Origin: Natrialbaceae archaeon AArc-T1-2
GTDB lineage: Archaea; Halobacteriota; Halobacteria; Halobacteriales; Natrialbaceae
Reading direction: 5' to 3'
NCBI RefSeq assembly: GCF_030273315.1
Contig: NZ_CP127174.1
Location: 3,016,813-3,080,812 of the forward strand
Length of the DNA stretch: 64,000 bases
Positions 1-9,087 of this stretch are shown piece after piece. The first letter of the stretch is position 1; each line of letters starts with the position of its first letter. The notes below the pieces were generated by a model. The model worked only from the letters and a program-made list of their open reading frames with translations. It made no database searches and was not told the origin of the DNA. A program made the translations under genes and the position numbers.

Positions 1-203
1 ACCTCGACGCCGTCGGTGATCGTCGATCGATCGAGGTCGACGGTGAACCGTTCGATGACGCCAAGTTCCTCGAGGCGGTCGATCCGATCCGAGACCGTCG
101 GCGCCGACCGGTCGACGCGCTCGGCGATGTCGCTGTATGGTCGGCGCGCGTCCTCGACGAGCAACCGGAGGATCTCGAGGTCCGTCTCGTCAAGCGTGCT
201 CAT
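1..203 (-). CDS. Lrp/AsnC-type transcriptional regulator, N-terminal part
   Basis: The gene enters from the left edge, so only about 67 N-terminal residues are visible. They read as a winged helix: a helix starting LDETDLEILRLL, then YSDIAERVDRSAPTVSDRI as helix-turn-helix, then a wing with VIERFTVDLD. This is the N-terminus of haloarchaeal Lrp/AsnC regulators; many with this exact type of N-terminus carry a C-terminal TRASH metal-binding domain and control copper export, but that domain is outside the window. It is divergent from the thioredoxin gene at 475. Confidence 0.75.
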   Translation of the reverse strand, partial: MSTLDETDLEILRLLVEDARRPYSDIAERVDRSAPTVSDRIDRLEELGVIERFTVDLDRSTITDGVE

Positions 204-474
204 AACGGACGTTAGGAGAGCCGTCGCTTACGACTTTCGTCCGCGAAGCCAGGTCGCTTTCGCGTCGCCGGAGCCGAAACCGATCCTTTCGAGACGGTAC
301 GCACCGGTTTCCGAACCGTATCAGCCTCTTACTAATATCGGATCCGGTGAACGTTCGTCACGTATCCCTGTCACCCTGTGCCCATCACCGTCCACGTTCC
401 ATTCCCTCCCCCCTACCCCCAGACGACAGGGATACAGGGCCGATTTTTATGCCTCCCGCGTCCAAACACCACGT

Positions 475-855
475 ATGGCTCTCGAAACCATGCGGCCGAC
501 CCCGACGTGGGACGCCGTCGCCTACGAGGACACCGTCGAGGTACTCGCTGCCCACCGCGACGAACTCACCTACAAGATCTGGGGCGGCGACTGGTGTAAG
601 GACTGCCGCGCTCTGTTGCCCGACTTCGGTGCCGCACTCGAGGCCGCCGACGTCCCGGACGAGCGCATCGAGGAGTTCGCCGTCGATCGGGACAAGCAGG
701 GCCCGGGCGTCGAGGCGTACGACGTCGAGTACATCCCGACGATCGTCGTCGAGCGCGCAAACGGCGAGGAACTCGTCCGCTTCGTCGAGGAAGAGGACCG
801 TCCGCCGGCCGTCTGGCTCGCCGACGAGATCGAAGCAGCGCTCGAGACGGCCTGA
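475..855 (+). CDS. Thioredoxin-fold protein with WCKDC motif
   Basis: A 126-residue acidic protein with the redox motif WCKDC (C41, C44) followed by the thioredoxin-like EYIPTIVV segment, where the cis-proline is present. It is a small cytoplasmic thiol-disulfide oxidoreductase; the partner is unknown. The start is the ATG at 475 because a TATA-like ATTTTTAT lies about 28 nt upstream, which fits a leaderless mRNA; longer upstream reading is not acidic. The 271 bp between this gene and the divergent regulator hold only promoters. Confidence 0.8.
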   Translation: MALETMRPTPTWDAVAYEDTVEVLAAHRDELTYKIWGGDWCKDCRALLPDFGAALEAADVPDERIEEFAVDRDKQGPGVEAYDVEYIPTIVVERANGEELVRFVEEEDRPPAVWLADEIEAALETA

Positions 856-909
856 TCGTCGCGTTCCGTCGCTCTCTTCTACCGGCCACCGTAACCACCT
901 CTCGAGCGG

Positions 910-3201
910 CTAGAAGCCGAACGGTCCGTCCTCGGTCTCGTCCTCGTCCTCGTCCTCGTCGCCGGCCGTGTCGTCGCCGTCGGCGTCCGTCGGGTTCAGC
1001 CACTTGGCCTCCGTCTCGTCGTCTTCGGCGCTCTCATCGACTTCGTCCTCGTCCTCGTCCTCGTCCTCGTCCGCCGGATCGACCTCGCCGATCCATTCGA
1101 GCGCCGCTTCGACATCCTGAACGGGTGGCGAACACGTCCGAGCCCGACAGACGTACAGCGTCGGCTCGCCCTCGCGTGCCTCGCGGTCGGCCCAGATCGT
1201 CGGTGGCTCCTCGAGGTCGAGTGCCTCGAGCCAGTCCTCGAGTCCGTCCGCAGTCGGCGGTCGACGCGCGAGCAGTCGGTCGGGGAGGTAGGCCTCGCCG
1301 AAACGGTCGCGCCACCCCCGGGGAAGCTCCGCCGCGGCGACCGTGATCTCGAGTTCGCCCGCGTTGTACTGGTCGGCGGCGAGACAGAGCGTGACGAACG
1401 CCAGCGGACTGCCCTCGAGGCGGTCGGCGTGAGTCTGCAAGACGGTGCCGGCGACTTGCTCGAAGTCCGCGTCGGCGAAGTGAGACAGCGAGAGCAAGAC
1501 GTCGACGGCCACGCCGGTCGAAGACGGCGTCGAGGCGTCGTCGAGCTCCTGGGGTCGAGTGACCAGCGACTCGCCGCTCTCGGGGGTGAAATACAGCGTC
1601 CCGGCCTCGGGATCGAAGAACTCGGCCTCGATCGCCCGGGCGAGTTCGAGCGCGAACGCGAGGTGGTCGACGTTGCCTGTGGCCTGGTAACAGTCGAGTG
1701 CCCCGCGGGCGAGGAACGCGTAGTCCTCGAGGTAGCCGTCGACGGCGACGTCCCCATCCTTGTACCGCCTGTTGAGCCGGCTCGTTTCCGCGTCCCAGAG
1801 CTGCTCGCGGACGAACTCGAGGGCGTCGACGGCCTGGGCTACGTAGGCGTCATCGCCGAGGACGATCGCGCCCTCCGCGAGCGTCGAGATCATGAGTCCG
1901 TTCCAGCCCGCGAGGACCTTCTCGTCGCGGGCGGGGCGGGACCGCTCTTCCCGAGCGTCGAAGATCTCCTCGTGGGCCGACTCGAGTCGCCTCTCGACGT
2001 CGCTCTCCTCGAGGTCGAGGACGTCCGCGAGGTCCGCGATCGAGGTCGTGACGTTCAACACCGTATCGCCCTCGAAGTTGCCGTCTTCGGAGATGCCATA
2101 GCGGTACCGGAACAGCTTCGCGTCGGTCTCGTCGTCGACGGCCTCGGTTACCTTCTCGGGCGTCCAGACGTAGAAGTGTCCCTCCTCTTGCTCGCCCTCC
2201 TCGTTCTCGTTTCTGGCGTCGAGCGTGCTGAAGAAGCCGCCGTCCTCGTGGGTCATCTCGCGGTCGAGGAATTCGAACGTTTGCTCGACGACTTCGGCGT
2301 AGCGGTCGTCGCCGGTGAGCTGGTAGCCGGCGAGAAACGCCCGCGGGATCTCGGCGTTGTCGTACAGCATCTTCTCGAAGTGAGGCACCGTCCACTGCCG
2401 ATCGACGCAGTAGCGATGGAAGCCGCCGCCGACGTGGTCGTAGAGTCCGCCGTTTGCCATCGCATCGAGCGCGTCGGTGACCGTCTCGAGGTACGCCTCC
2501 TCGCCCGTCCGGTCGTAGGTGCGAGCGAGCGCGTGGAGCCGTGACGTCTGGGGGAACTTCGGCCCGCTCGAGGCCCCGAAGCCGCCGTATTTGGGGTCTG
2601 CGTCGTCGTTCGCTTCGCTGGCGGCCGTCTCGAGGACGCCGCTTGACGGCGGCGCACCACCGCGCATTGCCGACGGCGTCGACTCGAGGCGGTCTTTCGT
2701 CGCCTTCGTCCACTGGTCGGCACGCTGTTCGACGTCGTCGCGTCTGTTCTCCCAGGCGTCGGTGACCTCTTCGAGGACCTCGAGGAACCCGGGAACGCCG
2801 CGTTTGCGACGTTTCGGATAGTAGGTACCGACGAAGAAGGGTTTCCCCTCCGGCGTGAGCCACACCGAAAGCGGCCAGCCGCCCTGTTCTGTCATGATCT
2901 GACAGACGGTCATGTAGATGCTGTCGATGTCCGGGCGTTCCTCCCGGTCGACTTTGATCGGGACGAAGCTCTCGTTGAGCGTTTCGGCGACCTCCTCGTC
3001 GGCGAAGCTCTCTTCTTCCATGACGTGACACCAGTGACACGCCGAGTAGCCGATCGACAGAAAGATCGGAACGTCGTGTTCGCGGGCCCGTTCGAGGGCC
3101 TCGTCGTCCCACGGCTGCCAGTTGACGGGATTGTCCGCGTGCTGGCGGAGATACGGGCTCTCCTCTTCGTCTAAGCGATTTCGCTGGGTCGGAGTTTCCA
3201 T
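910..3201 (-). CDS. DUF255 thioredoxin-domain protein (YyaL/SSP411 family)
   Basis: 763 residues. The N-terminal 160 residues are the thioredoxin-like DUF255 domain with SACHWCHVMEEESF (C55, C58) and GGWPLSVWLTP. The rest is the alpha/alpha-barrel part with GGLYDHVGGGFHRYCVD and HFEKMLYDNA, as in N-acylglucosamine 2-epimerase-like folds. The family is widespread but its biochemical role is not settled. The ATG at 3201 matches the family start. The C-terminus carries a halophile-specific tail with runs of DEDED. A shorter paralogue lies at 56149. Confidence 0.9.
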   Translation of the reverse strand: METPTQRNRLDEEESPYLRQHADNPVNWQPWDDEALERAREHDVPIFLSIGYSACHWCHVMEEESFADEEVAETLNESFVPIKVDREERPDIDSIYMTVCQIMTEQGGWPLSVWLTPEGKPFFVGTYYPKRRKRGVPGFLEVLEEVTDAWENRRDDVEQRADQWTKATKDRLESTPSAMRGGAPPSSGVLETAASEANDDADPKYGGFGASSGPKFPQTSRLHALARTYDRTGEEAYLETVTDALDAMANGGLYDHVGGGFHRYCVDRQWTVPHFEKMLYDNAEIPRAFLAGYQLTGDDRYAEVVEQTFEFLDREMTHEDGGFFSTLDARNENEEGEQEEGHFYVWTPEKVTEAVDDETDAKLFRYRYGISEDGNFEGDTVLNVTTSIADLADVLDLEESDVERRLESAHEEIFDAREERSRPARDEKVLAGWNGLMISTLAEGAIVLGDDAYVAQAVDALEFVREQLWDAETSRLNRRYKDGDVAVDGYLEDYAFLARGALDCYQATGNVDHLAFALELARAIEAEFFDPEAGTLYFTPESGESLVTRPQELDDASTPSSTGVAVDVLLSLSHFADADFEQVAGTVLQTHADRLEGSPLAFVTLCLAADQYNAGELEITVAAAELPRGWRDRFGEAYLPDRLLARRPPTADGLEDWLEALDLEEPPTIWADREAREGEPTLYVCRARTCSPPVQDVEAALEWIGEVDPADEDEDEDEDEVDESAEDDETEAKWLNPTDADGDDTAGDEDEDEDETEDGPFGF

Positions 3202-3294
3202 GCCGGACGTACGGACGACGGCGGGAAAAACACAACGGGAACCGCCGAATTGCGGATCGAGCCGTTTTTGATCGGTCATGGCGTCGATACGACT

Positions 3295-3981
3295 GTGCTG
3301 TCGGTCGAACTCCACGTGCACTCGTCGCTGTCCTACGACGGCAGAGACTCGGTCGATCTCATTCTCCAGCAGGCCCGGGCCGTCGGGCTCGACGCCGTCG
3401 CGATCACCGACCACGACGAGATCGACGCCAGTCTCGCAGCGGTCGAACACGCCCCGGCGTACGGGCTGGTTGGGATCCCGGGAATGGAGATCTCGAGCAA
3501 GGCGGGTCACGTCCTCGGACTCGGGATCGAAGAGACCGTCCCCGCGGGCCTGCCCTTCGGCGAGACGATCGCGCGGGTCCGAGAACAGGGCGGTATCGCC
3601 ATCGTCCCGCACCCGTTTCAGGAGTCACGCCACGGCGTGTTGGCGAAGATCTCCCGCGAAGAACTCGCGCGGGCCGACGCAATCGAGGTCTACAACTCGC
3701 GGCTGCTCACCGGCCGCTCGAACCGCCAGGCAGAACGGTACGCTCGCTCGCGAAACCTCCCGATGACCGCAGGCAGTGACGCACACGTCAGCGAGATGGT
3801 CGGCCAGGCGGTGACCCGGGTCGGCGCCGACGAGCGAGACGCCGACGCGATCCTCGAGGCGATCGCCGACGGTCGGACCGCCGTCGAGGGCAAACGCACC
3901 CCCTGGCACATCAGCTTCCGACAGGCCGCCGGCGGGGCGAAACGACGGGTGAAAAGCCGCGTGACGGAGCTGTTCGAATGA
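3295..3981 (+). CDS. PHP-domain metal-dependent phosphoesterase
   Basis: About 228 residues with the PHP motifs in order: ELHVHSSLSYDG (HxH), AITDHDEID, a GMEIS segment, VPHPFQ and a C-terminal GSDAHV. These bind the metal cluster of small PHP phosphoesterases (YciV/RNase AM-like group); the substrate is unknown. The GTG at 3295 is chosen because a GTTTTTGAT box lies about 30 nt upstream and the HxH motif begins a few residues later. The stop overlaps the next gene by ATGA, so the two are co-translated. Confidence 0.85.
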   Translation: MLSVELHVHSSLSYDGRDSVDLILQQARAVGLDAVAITDHDEIDASLAAVEHAPAYGLVGIPGMEISSKAGHVLGLGIEETVPAGLPFGETIARVREQGGIAIVPHPFQESRHGVLAKISREELARADAIEVYNSRLLTGRSNRQAERYARSRNLPMTAGSDAHVSEMVGQAVTRVGADERDADAILEAIADGRTAVEGKRTPWHISFRQAAGGAKRRVKSRVTELFE

Positions 3982-5075
3982 TTCGTGGTACCGGCCCCGA
4001 AACCGTCCGGAGCGCTCTCGAGTCCGGCGACCCCCTGCCGGGTACGACGGGGTTCGCCGGCGAACTCGATGGCCGGCTGGTGCGGGACGTTCTCGGGCGC
4101 GTGCCGCTGTACCTCGAGGACGAGGCCAGCCTCGCCCACGCCGACGACGGGCGCGTCTGGGCGTTTTCCCCCGCCGAACTCGCCGATCCCGTTCCGGTCC
4201 CCGCAGGTACCGTCCTCGAGGACGACGGCCGAACCCGCGTCTGGGAGCTTCCGGCCCCCGAGCCCGAAGCCGACCACGAGCGCGCCCTCGAGGCCGTCGA
4301 TCAGGCGATTCGGAGCGCGGCGGCTGTGACCCCGGACGACGTCGCGGTCGCGTTCTCCGGCGGGATCGACTCGGCACTCCTCGCGTCCCTGCTCGACGCC
4401 CCGCTTTACGTCGTCGGCTTCCCCGACAGCCACGACGTCGAAGCGGCCCGGACCGCCGCCGAGGCGATGGGACGTGACCTTACGGTCGTCGACCTCGAGC
4501 CCGCCGATCTCGAGCGTGCGGTACCCCACGTGGCGCGGGCGACCGGACGCACGAACGCGATGGACGTCCAGATCGCACTGGGGCTGTATCTCGTCGCCGA
4601 ACGCGTCGCCGACGACGGCTTCGATCGGCTCGCAGTCGGCCAGGGAGCGGACGAATTGTTCGGCGGCTACGAGAAGGTCGCCCGACTCGATCACCGCGTC
4701 GAGGCCGACACCGTCCGGGGGGCGGTCCGCGAGCAGATCCGGACGCTTCCCGAGCAGTTGCCACGAGACGTCTTAGCGATCGAGGCGGCCGGGATCGAGC
4801 CCGTCGCGCCCTTTCTCCACGACGTGGTCGTCGAGGCTGCACTCGCGTTGCCGACCGAGTTGCTCATCGACGACGAGACGCGAAAGCGCGGCCTGCGACT
4901 CGTCGCGAGGGAGTATCTGCCTGCGTCGGTCGCCGACCGGGACAAAAAGGCCGTCCAGTACGGCAGTCTCATCGCTCGAGAGCTCGACCGGCTGGCTCGC
5001 CAGGCCGGGTACAAACGCCGGATGGACGATCACGTCACGAAGTACGTCCGGTCGTTGCTCGAGAAGTCATACTGA
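3978..5075 (+). CDS. Asparagine-synthase-like ATP-pyrophosphatase without glutaminase domain
   Basis: 365 residues. The PP-loop SGGIDS sits at 127-132 and GQGADELFGGY further on, both diagnostic of the Asn_synthase (AANH) domain that adenylates a carboxylate. The N-terminal ~100 residues resemble a shrunken Ntn-hydrolase domain but start MIRGTGPE, with no Cys at position 2, so glutamine cannot be used as in AsnB. Either it takes free ammonia or another amine, or it works on a different carboxylate. It overlaps the PHP gene by 4 bp, suggesting one pathway. Confidence 0.8.
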   Translation: MIRGTGPETVRSALESGDPLPGTTGFAGELDGRLVRDVLGRVPLYLEDEASLAHADDGRVWAFSPAELADPVPVPAGTVLEDDGRTRVWELPAPEPEADHERALEAVDQAIRSAAAVTPDDVAVAFSGGIDSALLASLLDAPLYVVGFPDSHDVEAARTAAEAMGRDLTVVDLEPADLERAVPHVARATGRTNAMDVQIALGLYLVAERVADDGFDRLAVGQGADELFGGYEKVARLDHRVEADTVRGAVREQIRTLPEQLPRDVLAIEAAGIEPVAPFLHDVVVEAALALPTELLIDDETRKRGLRLVAREYLPASVADRDKKAVQYGSLIARELDRLARQAGYKRRMDDHVTKYVRSLLEKSY

Positions 5076-5089
5076 CTGCTGTACGTCCA

Positions 5090-5129
5090 TACCGGGGCAA
5101 CCGCAAGACAGGGTGCGGTTGCCCCGGTA
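5090..5129. terminator. Perfect 16-bp inverted repeat between convergent genes
   Basis: The arms TACCGGGGCAACCGCA (5090-5105) and its exact complement (5114-5129) enclose an 8-nt loop. It lies between the ends of the asparagine-synthase-like gene (+) and the ACT-domain gene (-). A bidirectional terminator is the simplest reading; a small mobile palindrome is the alternative. Confidence 0.6.
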
Positions 5130-5149
5130 CATAGTTACAACAATCCGTA

Positions 5150-5653
5150 TCACTGTAGCTCGATCTTGCGGACGAACTCGAACTCCCGGAGTTCGGTGAT
5201 GAGCTCGCCGGGCAGCGCCTGGTCGGTGACGAGATAGAGTCGCGGGTCGTCGGTGAACTCGGGGTCCTCGCTGATCGTCTGGCGGATCGAGACGTCGTGG
5301 TCGGCGAGCGTTCCGGTGACGGCGGCGACGATCCCCTTTCGGTCGGCGTCGATCGGTTCGATCGTCAGCACCGTCAGATCGAGCACCGGCGCGAGGTCCA
5401 TCAGGCTCGGCACCTGCGAGATGTTCTGGAAGATCCGTCTGAGTTCGGGATCCTCGAGGATGGCGTCCGTCGTCGAATCGACGACCCGGCGGTCGACGTC
5501 GATCTCGCGGGCGATCCCCGTGTTGGGAATCTCGATGCCGCCGGAGACGACCCGCCCCTCGTCGTTGACCGAGAACCCGCGCTCGAGCAACAGCCGGATG
5601 ACGGCCTGCTGGCTGGGTGACCCCTCGAACTTCTCCATGATCTCGTCGAACAT
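5150..5653 (-). CDS. ACT-domain regulatory protein
   Basis: 167 residues. The N-terminal part (MFDEIMEKFEGSPSQQAV, RLLLERGFSV) looks like a small helical DNA-binding or dimerising domain, and the C-terminal 75 residues (LTVLTIEPIDADRKGIVAAV, then DVSIRQTISED) form an ACT domain that binds a small ligand, typically an amino acid. It matches the archaeal family annotated as regulator of amino acid metabolism. The ATG at 5653 fits the family start. Target genes are not visible here. Confidence 0.75.
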   Translation of the reverse strand: MFDEIMEKFEGSPSQQAVIRLLLERGFSVNDEGRVVSGGIEIPNTGIAREIDVDRRVVDSTTDAILEDPELRRIFQNISQVPSLMDLAPVLDLTVLTIEPIDADRKGIVAAVTGTLADHDVSIRQTISEDPEFTDDPRLYLVTDQALPGELITELREFEFVRKIELQ

Positions 5654-5760
5654 CGCTTGGATGGTATACGAGCGCCGTCGTATAATCCCCGGCGATCGGC
5701 GACGAGAGCGTCGATCGCGTCTGACGGACGTTTTTGAGGGGCCGGATCCATCCGACGGGT

Positions 5761-6372
5761 ATGCATCCACTCCGGAGCTGTGACTTCTGTGACGCCGACG
5801 CCGTCGGGACGTTCGAACTGCTCCCCCCGGAGCTCGAGCCGAGCGAGGACGAACAGCGACGCGTCGTCCTCTGTGCTGACTGCAAGCCGCGTCTGGAGGC
5901 ATTACTCGAGCCCTTACTCGCCCGTGCTGGCGCGGGATCTGAAGACGGGGGCGGAGATGGGGACGAAGACGGACGTGATCGATCGAATGCCGACATCGAC
6001 GACAGGACGGGAGAAAGCGACGCAATCACGCTCGAGAACGACCGGAGCCACGTCGTCCCGATCGAAGGCGACGAGTCCGACTCGAACGACGCCGGAACCG
6101 ACGACGTCGATCCGGTCGGCGACGACGGCGACGACGCCGACGCGGAAGACGCCGGTGACGATCCGTCCAACGGTTCCGATCGACCACCGAACGCCTACGG
6201 CAAGGCGCTCCGACTGTTGCGAAACCGTGAACTCCCGATGGACCGACGCGAGTTCGAGTCGCTCGCAGCCGGCGCGTACGACCTCGGGGACCACGAGGCC
6301 GAGTCGATCGTCGACCACGCCCTCGAGCGGGGGGAGCTGGTCCAGGACGGCACTCGACTCCGTCGTCCCTGA
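5761..6372 (+). CDS. Haloarchaeal zinc-finger protein with acidic linker
   Basis: 203 residues. The N-terminus has CDFCDADAVG...LCADCK, a four-cysteine zinc site within the first 45 residues. A very acidic low-complexity linker (about 55-140) leads to a folded C-terminal region (AYGKALRLLRNRELPMDRRE) with predicted helices. No enzyme motif is seen. A TTTTTGAG box about 30 nt upstream supports a leaderless start. It is likely a DNA- or protein-binding protein; function unknown. Confidence 0.7.
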   Translation: MHPLRSCDFCDADAVGTFELLPPELEPSEDEQRRVVLCADCKPRLEALLEPLLARAGAGSEDGGGDGDEDGRDRSNADIDDRTGESDAITLENDRSHVVPIEGDESDSNDAGTDDVDPVGDDGDDADAEDAGDDPSNGSDRPPNAYGKALRLLRNRELPMDRREFESLAAGAYDLGDHEAESIVDHALERGELVQDGTRLRRP

Positions 6373-6465
6373 GCCTGGCTCCGCTCGCGACCGCCGAGTA
6401 GCAGGGCGTCGACGTGATCGAGTTCGGGGGCGGTACTATGACCCGGGCCGGCGTACGGAGCCTGC

Positions 6466-7383
6466 ATGCACGACACGATCCCCGTCACCGAGGTGATGGT
6501 CACGGACGTCACGACGGCTCCCCCCGACAGTACGGTCACCGAAGCCGCCGAACGGATTCGCGATCGGGACGTCAGTTCGATCGTCGTCGTTCGCGAGGGT
6601 GCGCCCGTCGGCATCGTCACCGAGGGCGACTTCGCGAGACAGCTCTGCGATCGCCGGGACCTCGGCGACGCCCGCCTCGAGGACGTCATGTCCGCGCCAC
6701 TGACGACGATCGAACCGGACGCCGCCGTCAGCGACGCCGCCGATCGACTCCGCACGAGCGACGTCGAACACCTGCCGATCGTCGACGACGGCGACCTCGT
6801 CGGCATCGTAACGGCGGCGGAGCTGTCGTATTTTATCCCCCAGCTGCTGCGTCCGCCGATCACACACGAGTCGGAGCCGCCGAAACGCGTCGTCCGGACC
6901 GACACCCAGTACGAACGCGACGACTGGACGTTCGAGTACCACGGCGCGGACGAGACGACCGTCTCCGTCGGCGACGTCGCCACGTTCTCGAAGACGGTCA
7001 CCGAGGCCGACGTCGAGTCCTTCGCCGACGTCACCGGCGACACGAACCGCCTCCACCTCGAGGAGCCTTACGCCGCCGAGACCCGCTTCGGTCGCCGGAT
7101 CGCACACGGCGTACTGGCACTCGGACTCGTCAGCGCGTCGCTGGCTCGGCTGCCGGGACTGACGATCTACCTCTCCCAGGAGGTCAGCTTTCGTGCTCCC
7201 ATCGACGTCGACGAACGCGTGACGGCACGCTGTGAGATCGTCGACGACCTCGGAGAGTCGAAGTTTCGCGTCGCGACCGCCGTCGTCGATTCGGACGGAG
7301 CCGAACTGCTCGAGGGCGAGGCCGTCGTGCTGGTCGACGACCTGCCACCGGCGGACGTCCTCGAGGAGGTACCGGCGGATTGA
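6466..7383 (+). CDS. CBS-domain pair fused to MaoC-like hotdog hydratase
   Basis: 305 residues. Residues 1-125 are two CBS motifs (VTEVMVTDVTTAPPDSTV; LEDVMSAPLTTIEPDAAV), which bind adenine nucleotides or S-adenosylmethionine. Residues 160-300 are a MaoC hotdog domain with GDTNRLHLE, the Asp/His dyad of (R)-specific enoyl-CoA hydratases, and FGRRIAHGV. The fusion suggests a hydratase, acting in fatty-acid or polyhydroxyalkanoate metabolism, whose activity or binding is tuned by nucleotide charge. Confidence 0.85.
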   Translation: MHDTIPVTEVMVTDVTTAPPDSTVTEAAERIRDRDVSSIVVVREGAPVGIVTEGDFARQLCDRRDLGDARLEDVMSAPLTTIEPDAAVSDAADRLRTSDVEHLPIVDDGDLVGIVTAAELSYFIPQLLRPPITHESEPPKRVVRTDTQYERDDWTFEYHGADETTVSVGDVATFSKTVTEADVESFADVTGDTNRLHLEEPYAAETRFGRRIAHGVLALGLVSASLARLPGLTIYLSQEVSFRAPIDVDERVTARCEIVDDLGESKFRVATAVVDSDGAELLEGEAVVLVDDLPPADVLEEVPAD

Positions 7384-7482
7384 GTGCCGTCTCGAGCCGA
7401 ACGCGAGGAGGGTTCGGTGTCGTACACAGCTGAAGGCAGTCCCTACAGTTATCCCGGACGGACGCGTAACTGAACCCAACGG

Positions 7483-8382
7483 ATGAAATTCGTCGAAGAG
7501 ATCGTCGTCGAGGAGTTTCTCCCGACTGTCAGGTCGCTGCTCGCCGGCGAGTTACGCGAACGAGGATTCACCCAGCGAGAAGTCGCCGACGTCCTCGGGA
7601 TCAGCCAGAGCGCCGTCTCGAAGTACGCCCACGGCGACGTCAGAATCAACGACCGCATCGCCGAGGACGATCGCGTCCGCGAACGCATCGAACACCTCGC
7701 CGACGGGCTCGCCTCGAGCGACGTGACGCCCGTCCAGGTGCTCATCGAACTCGAGGTGTTGATTCGAGAGCTCGAAGCCGGCGGCGACCTGCTGGCTCGC
7801 CTCCACGAAGACTCCGTCCCCGAACTCGCCGATCACGGTTCGACGTTTCGCGTCCACGATCCGGACAGCGAGGTACGAACCAGCGAGCGCGTCCTCTCGT
7901 CGCTGCGACGCGGACTGCGCGTCCTCGAGAACGCGGGCAGTTTCGCCTCGCTCATCCCGGCCGTGGGATCGAACCTCGTCGCCTGCATTCCCGACGCCGA
8001 GGACATCGACGACGTCGCGGGCGTTCCGGGACGGATCTTCGACGTCAGGGGGCAGGCGACGGTCCCCGGCGGTCCCGAGTTCGGCGTCTCCGAACACGTC
8101 GCGACCGTCTTACTCGCCGCACGAGCGGCCGGGAGCGACGCGTCGGCGGCCGTCAACATCCGGTACGACCCGGAGCTACTCACGGCACTTCGCGAACGAG
8201 GACACGTCCTCGCGGAGTTCGACGAAACCGACGACGTCGACGCGAGCGTTCGGGCAGTCATCGAAGCCGAGCCCGACGCGACGGTGTTGTACCAGACCGG
8301 CGGCGAGGGAATCGAACCCATCGTCTACGTCCTCGGATCCGACCCGGAGTCGGTCGCGGAGACGGTCCGATCGCTGCTATGA
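7483..8382 (+). CDS. thiR: ThiR-like thiamine regulator: HTH plus ThiN domain
   Basis: 299 residues. The N-terminal ~60 residues hold a helix-turn-helix (FTQREVADVLGISQSAVSKYAHG). Residues from about 125 form a ThiN domain (VGSNLVACIPDAEDIDDVAGVPGRI, then a GGEGIEPIVYVLG end). In archaea HTH-ThiN proteins such as ThiR sense thiamine phosphates and repress thiamine genes; standalone ThiN is a thiamine-phosphate synthase. The presence of the HTH favours the regulator role. It overlaps the following methyltransferase gene by ATGA. Confidence 0.8.
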   Translation: MKFVEEIVVEEFLPTVRSLLAGELRERGFTQREVADVLGISQSAVSKYAHGDVRINDRIAEDDRVRERIEHLADGLASSDVTPVQVLIELEVLIRELEAGGDLLARLHEDSVPELADHGSTFRVHDPDSEVRTSERVLSSLRRGLRVLENAGSFASLIPAVGSNLVACIPDAEDIDDVAGVPGRIFDVRGQATVPGGPEFGVSEHVATVLLAARAAGSDASAAVNIRYDPELLTALRERGHVLAEFDETDDVDASVRAVIEAEPDATVLYQTGGEGIEPIVYVLGSDPESVAETVRSLL

Positions 8383-9056
8383 GCGCCTCGTCCAGTCCCG
8401 AAGACGCACAGGCGTTTTACGGTCGCTGGGCTCGCCTCTATGACTACCTGGCGCGGTTTACGCCCGGCATCGCGTCGCTCCGGCGGCGAGCGGCGGCCGC
8501 CTGTCGTCTCGAACCCGGCGACACCGTCGTCGAGATGGGCTGTGGGACGGGTGCGAACCTGCCGTTCCTGGCCGAGGCTGTCGGCACCGACGGCAGCGTA
8601 CTCGGCATCGACTTCACTCGACCCGTCCTCGAGCGCGCTCGCGAACCCACCGCCGACGTCGAGAACGTCCACCTCGTCCGCGGGGACGCGACAGAACCGC
8701 CGGTGGCCGACGACGTCGACGCCGTGCTCGCGACGTTCGTCGCCGGAATGCTCCCCGAACCCGCCGCGGCGGTCGCGGACTGGTGTGACCTCGTTTCTCC
8801 AGGTGGGCACGTCGTACTCGTCAACGCCGCCCGAAGCCGACAGCCGTACGCGCCGCCGATCAACGCTCTCTTCCGTGCCGTCGTCGTCCTCTCGACGCCG
8901 CCAACGACGAAACTCCGATACGAAGACGATCCGACCCGTCGGCTCGACGCACGAATTACGGCCGCACACGACCGGCTTCGCGACCGGGCCGACGCGATCG
9001 CCGACGAACGCCACGCGCTCGGGGTCGTTCGGCTGACCGGCGGACGAATCCCGTGA
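8379..9056 (+). CDS. Class I SAM-dependent methyltransferase
   Basis: 225 residues. YGRWARLYDYLARF precedes the SAM-binding motif I, VVEMGCGTGANLPFL (around 46-60), with GIDFTRPVL as motif II and SPGGHVVLVN near the end. The N-terminus resembles UbiE/phospholipid methyltransferases, so a lipid or quinone-like substrate is possible but not shown. The ATG overlaps the ThiR-like stop, so translation is coupled, though the functional link to thiamine is not obvious. Confidence 0.8.
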   Translation: MSASSSPEDAQAFYGRWARLYDYLARFTPGIASLRRRAAAACRLEPGDTVVEMGCGTGANLPFLAEAVGTDGSVLGIDFTRPVLERAREPTADVENVHLVRGDATEPPVADDVDAVLATFVAGMLPEPAAAVADWCDLVSPGGHVVLVNAARSRQPYAPPINALFRAVVVLSTPPTTKLRYEDDPTRRLDARITAAHDRLRDRADAIADERHALGVVRLTGGRIP

Positions 9057-9087
9057 GCCCGATTCGCCTCGAGATCTCTCGCCCGGG

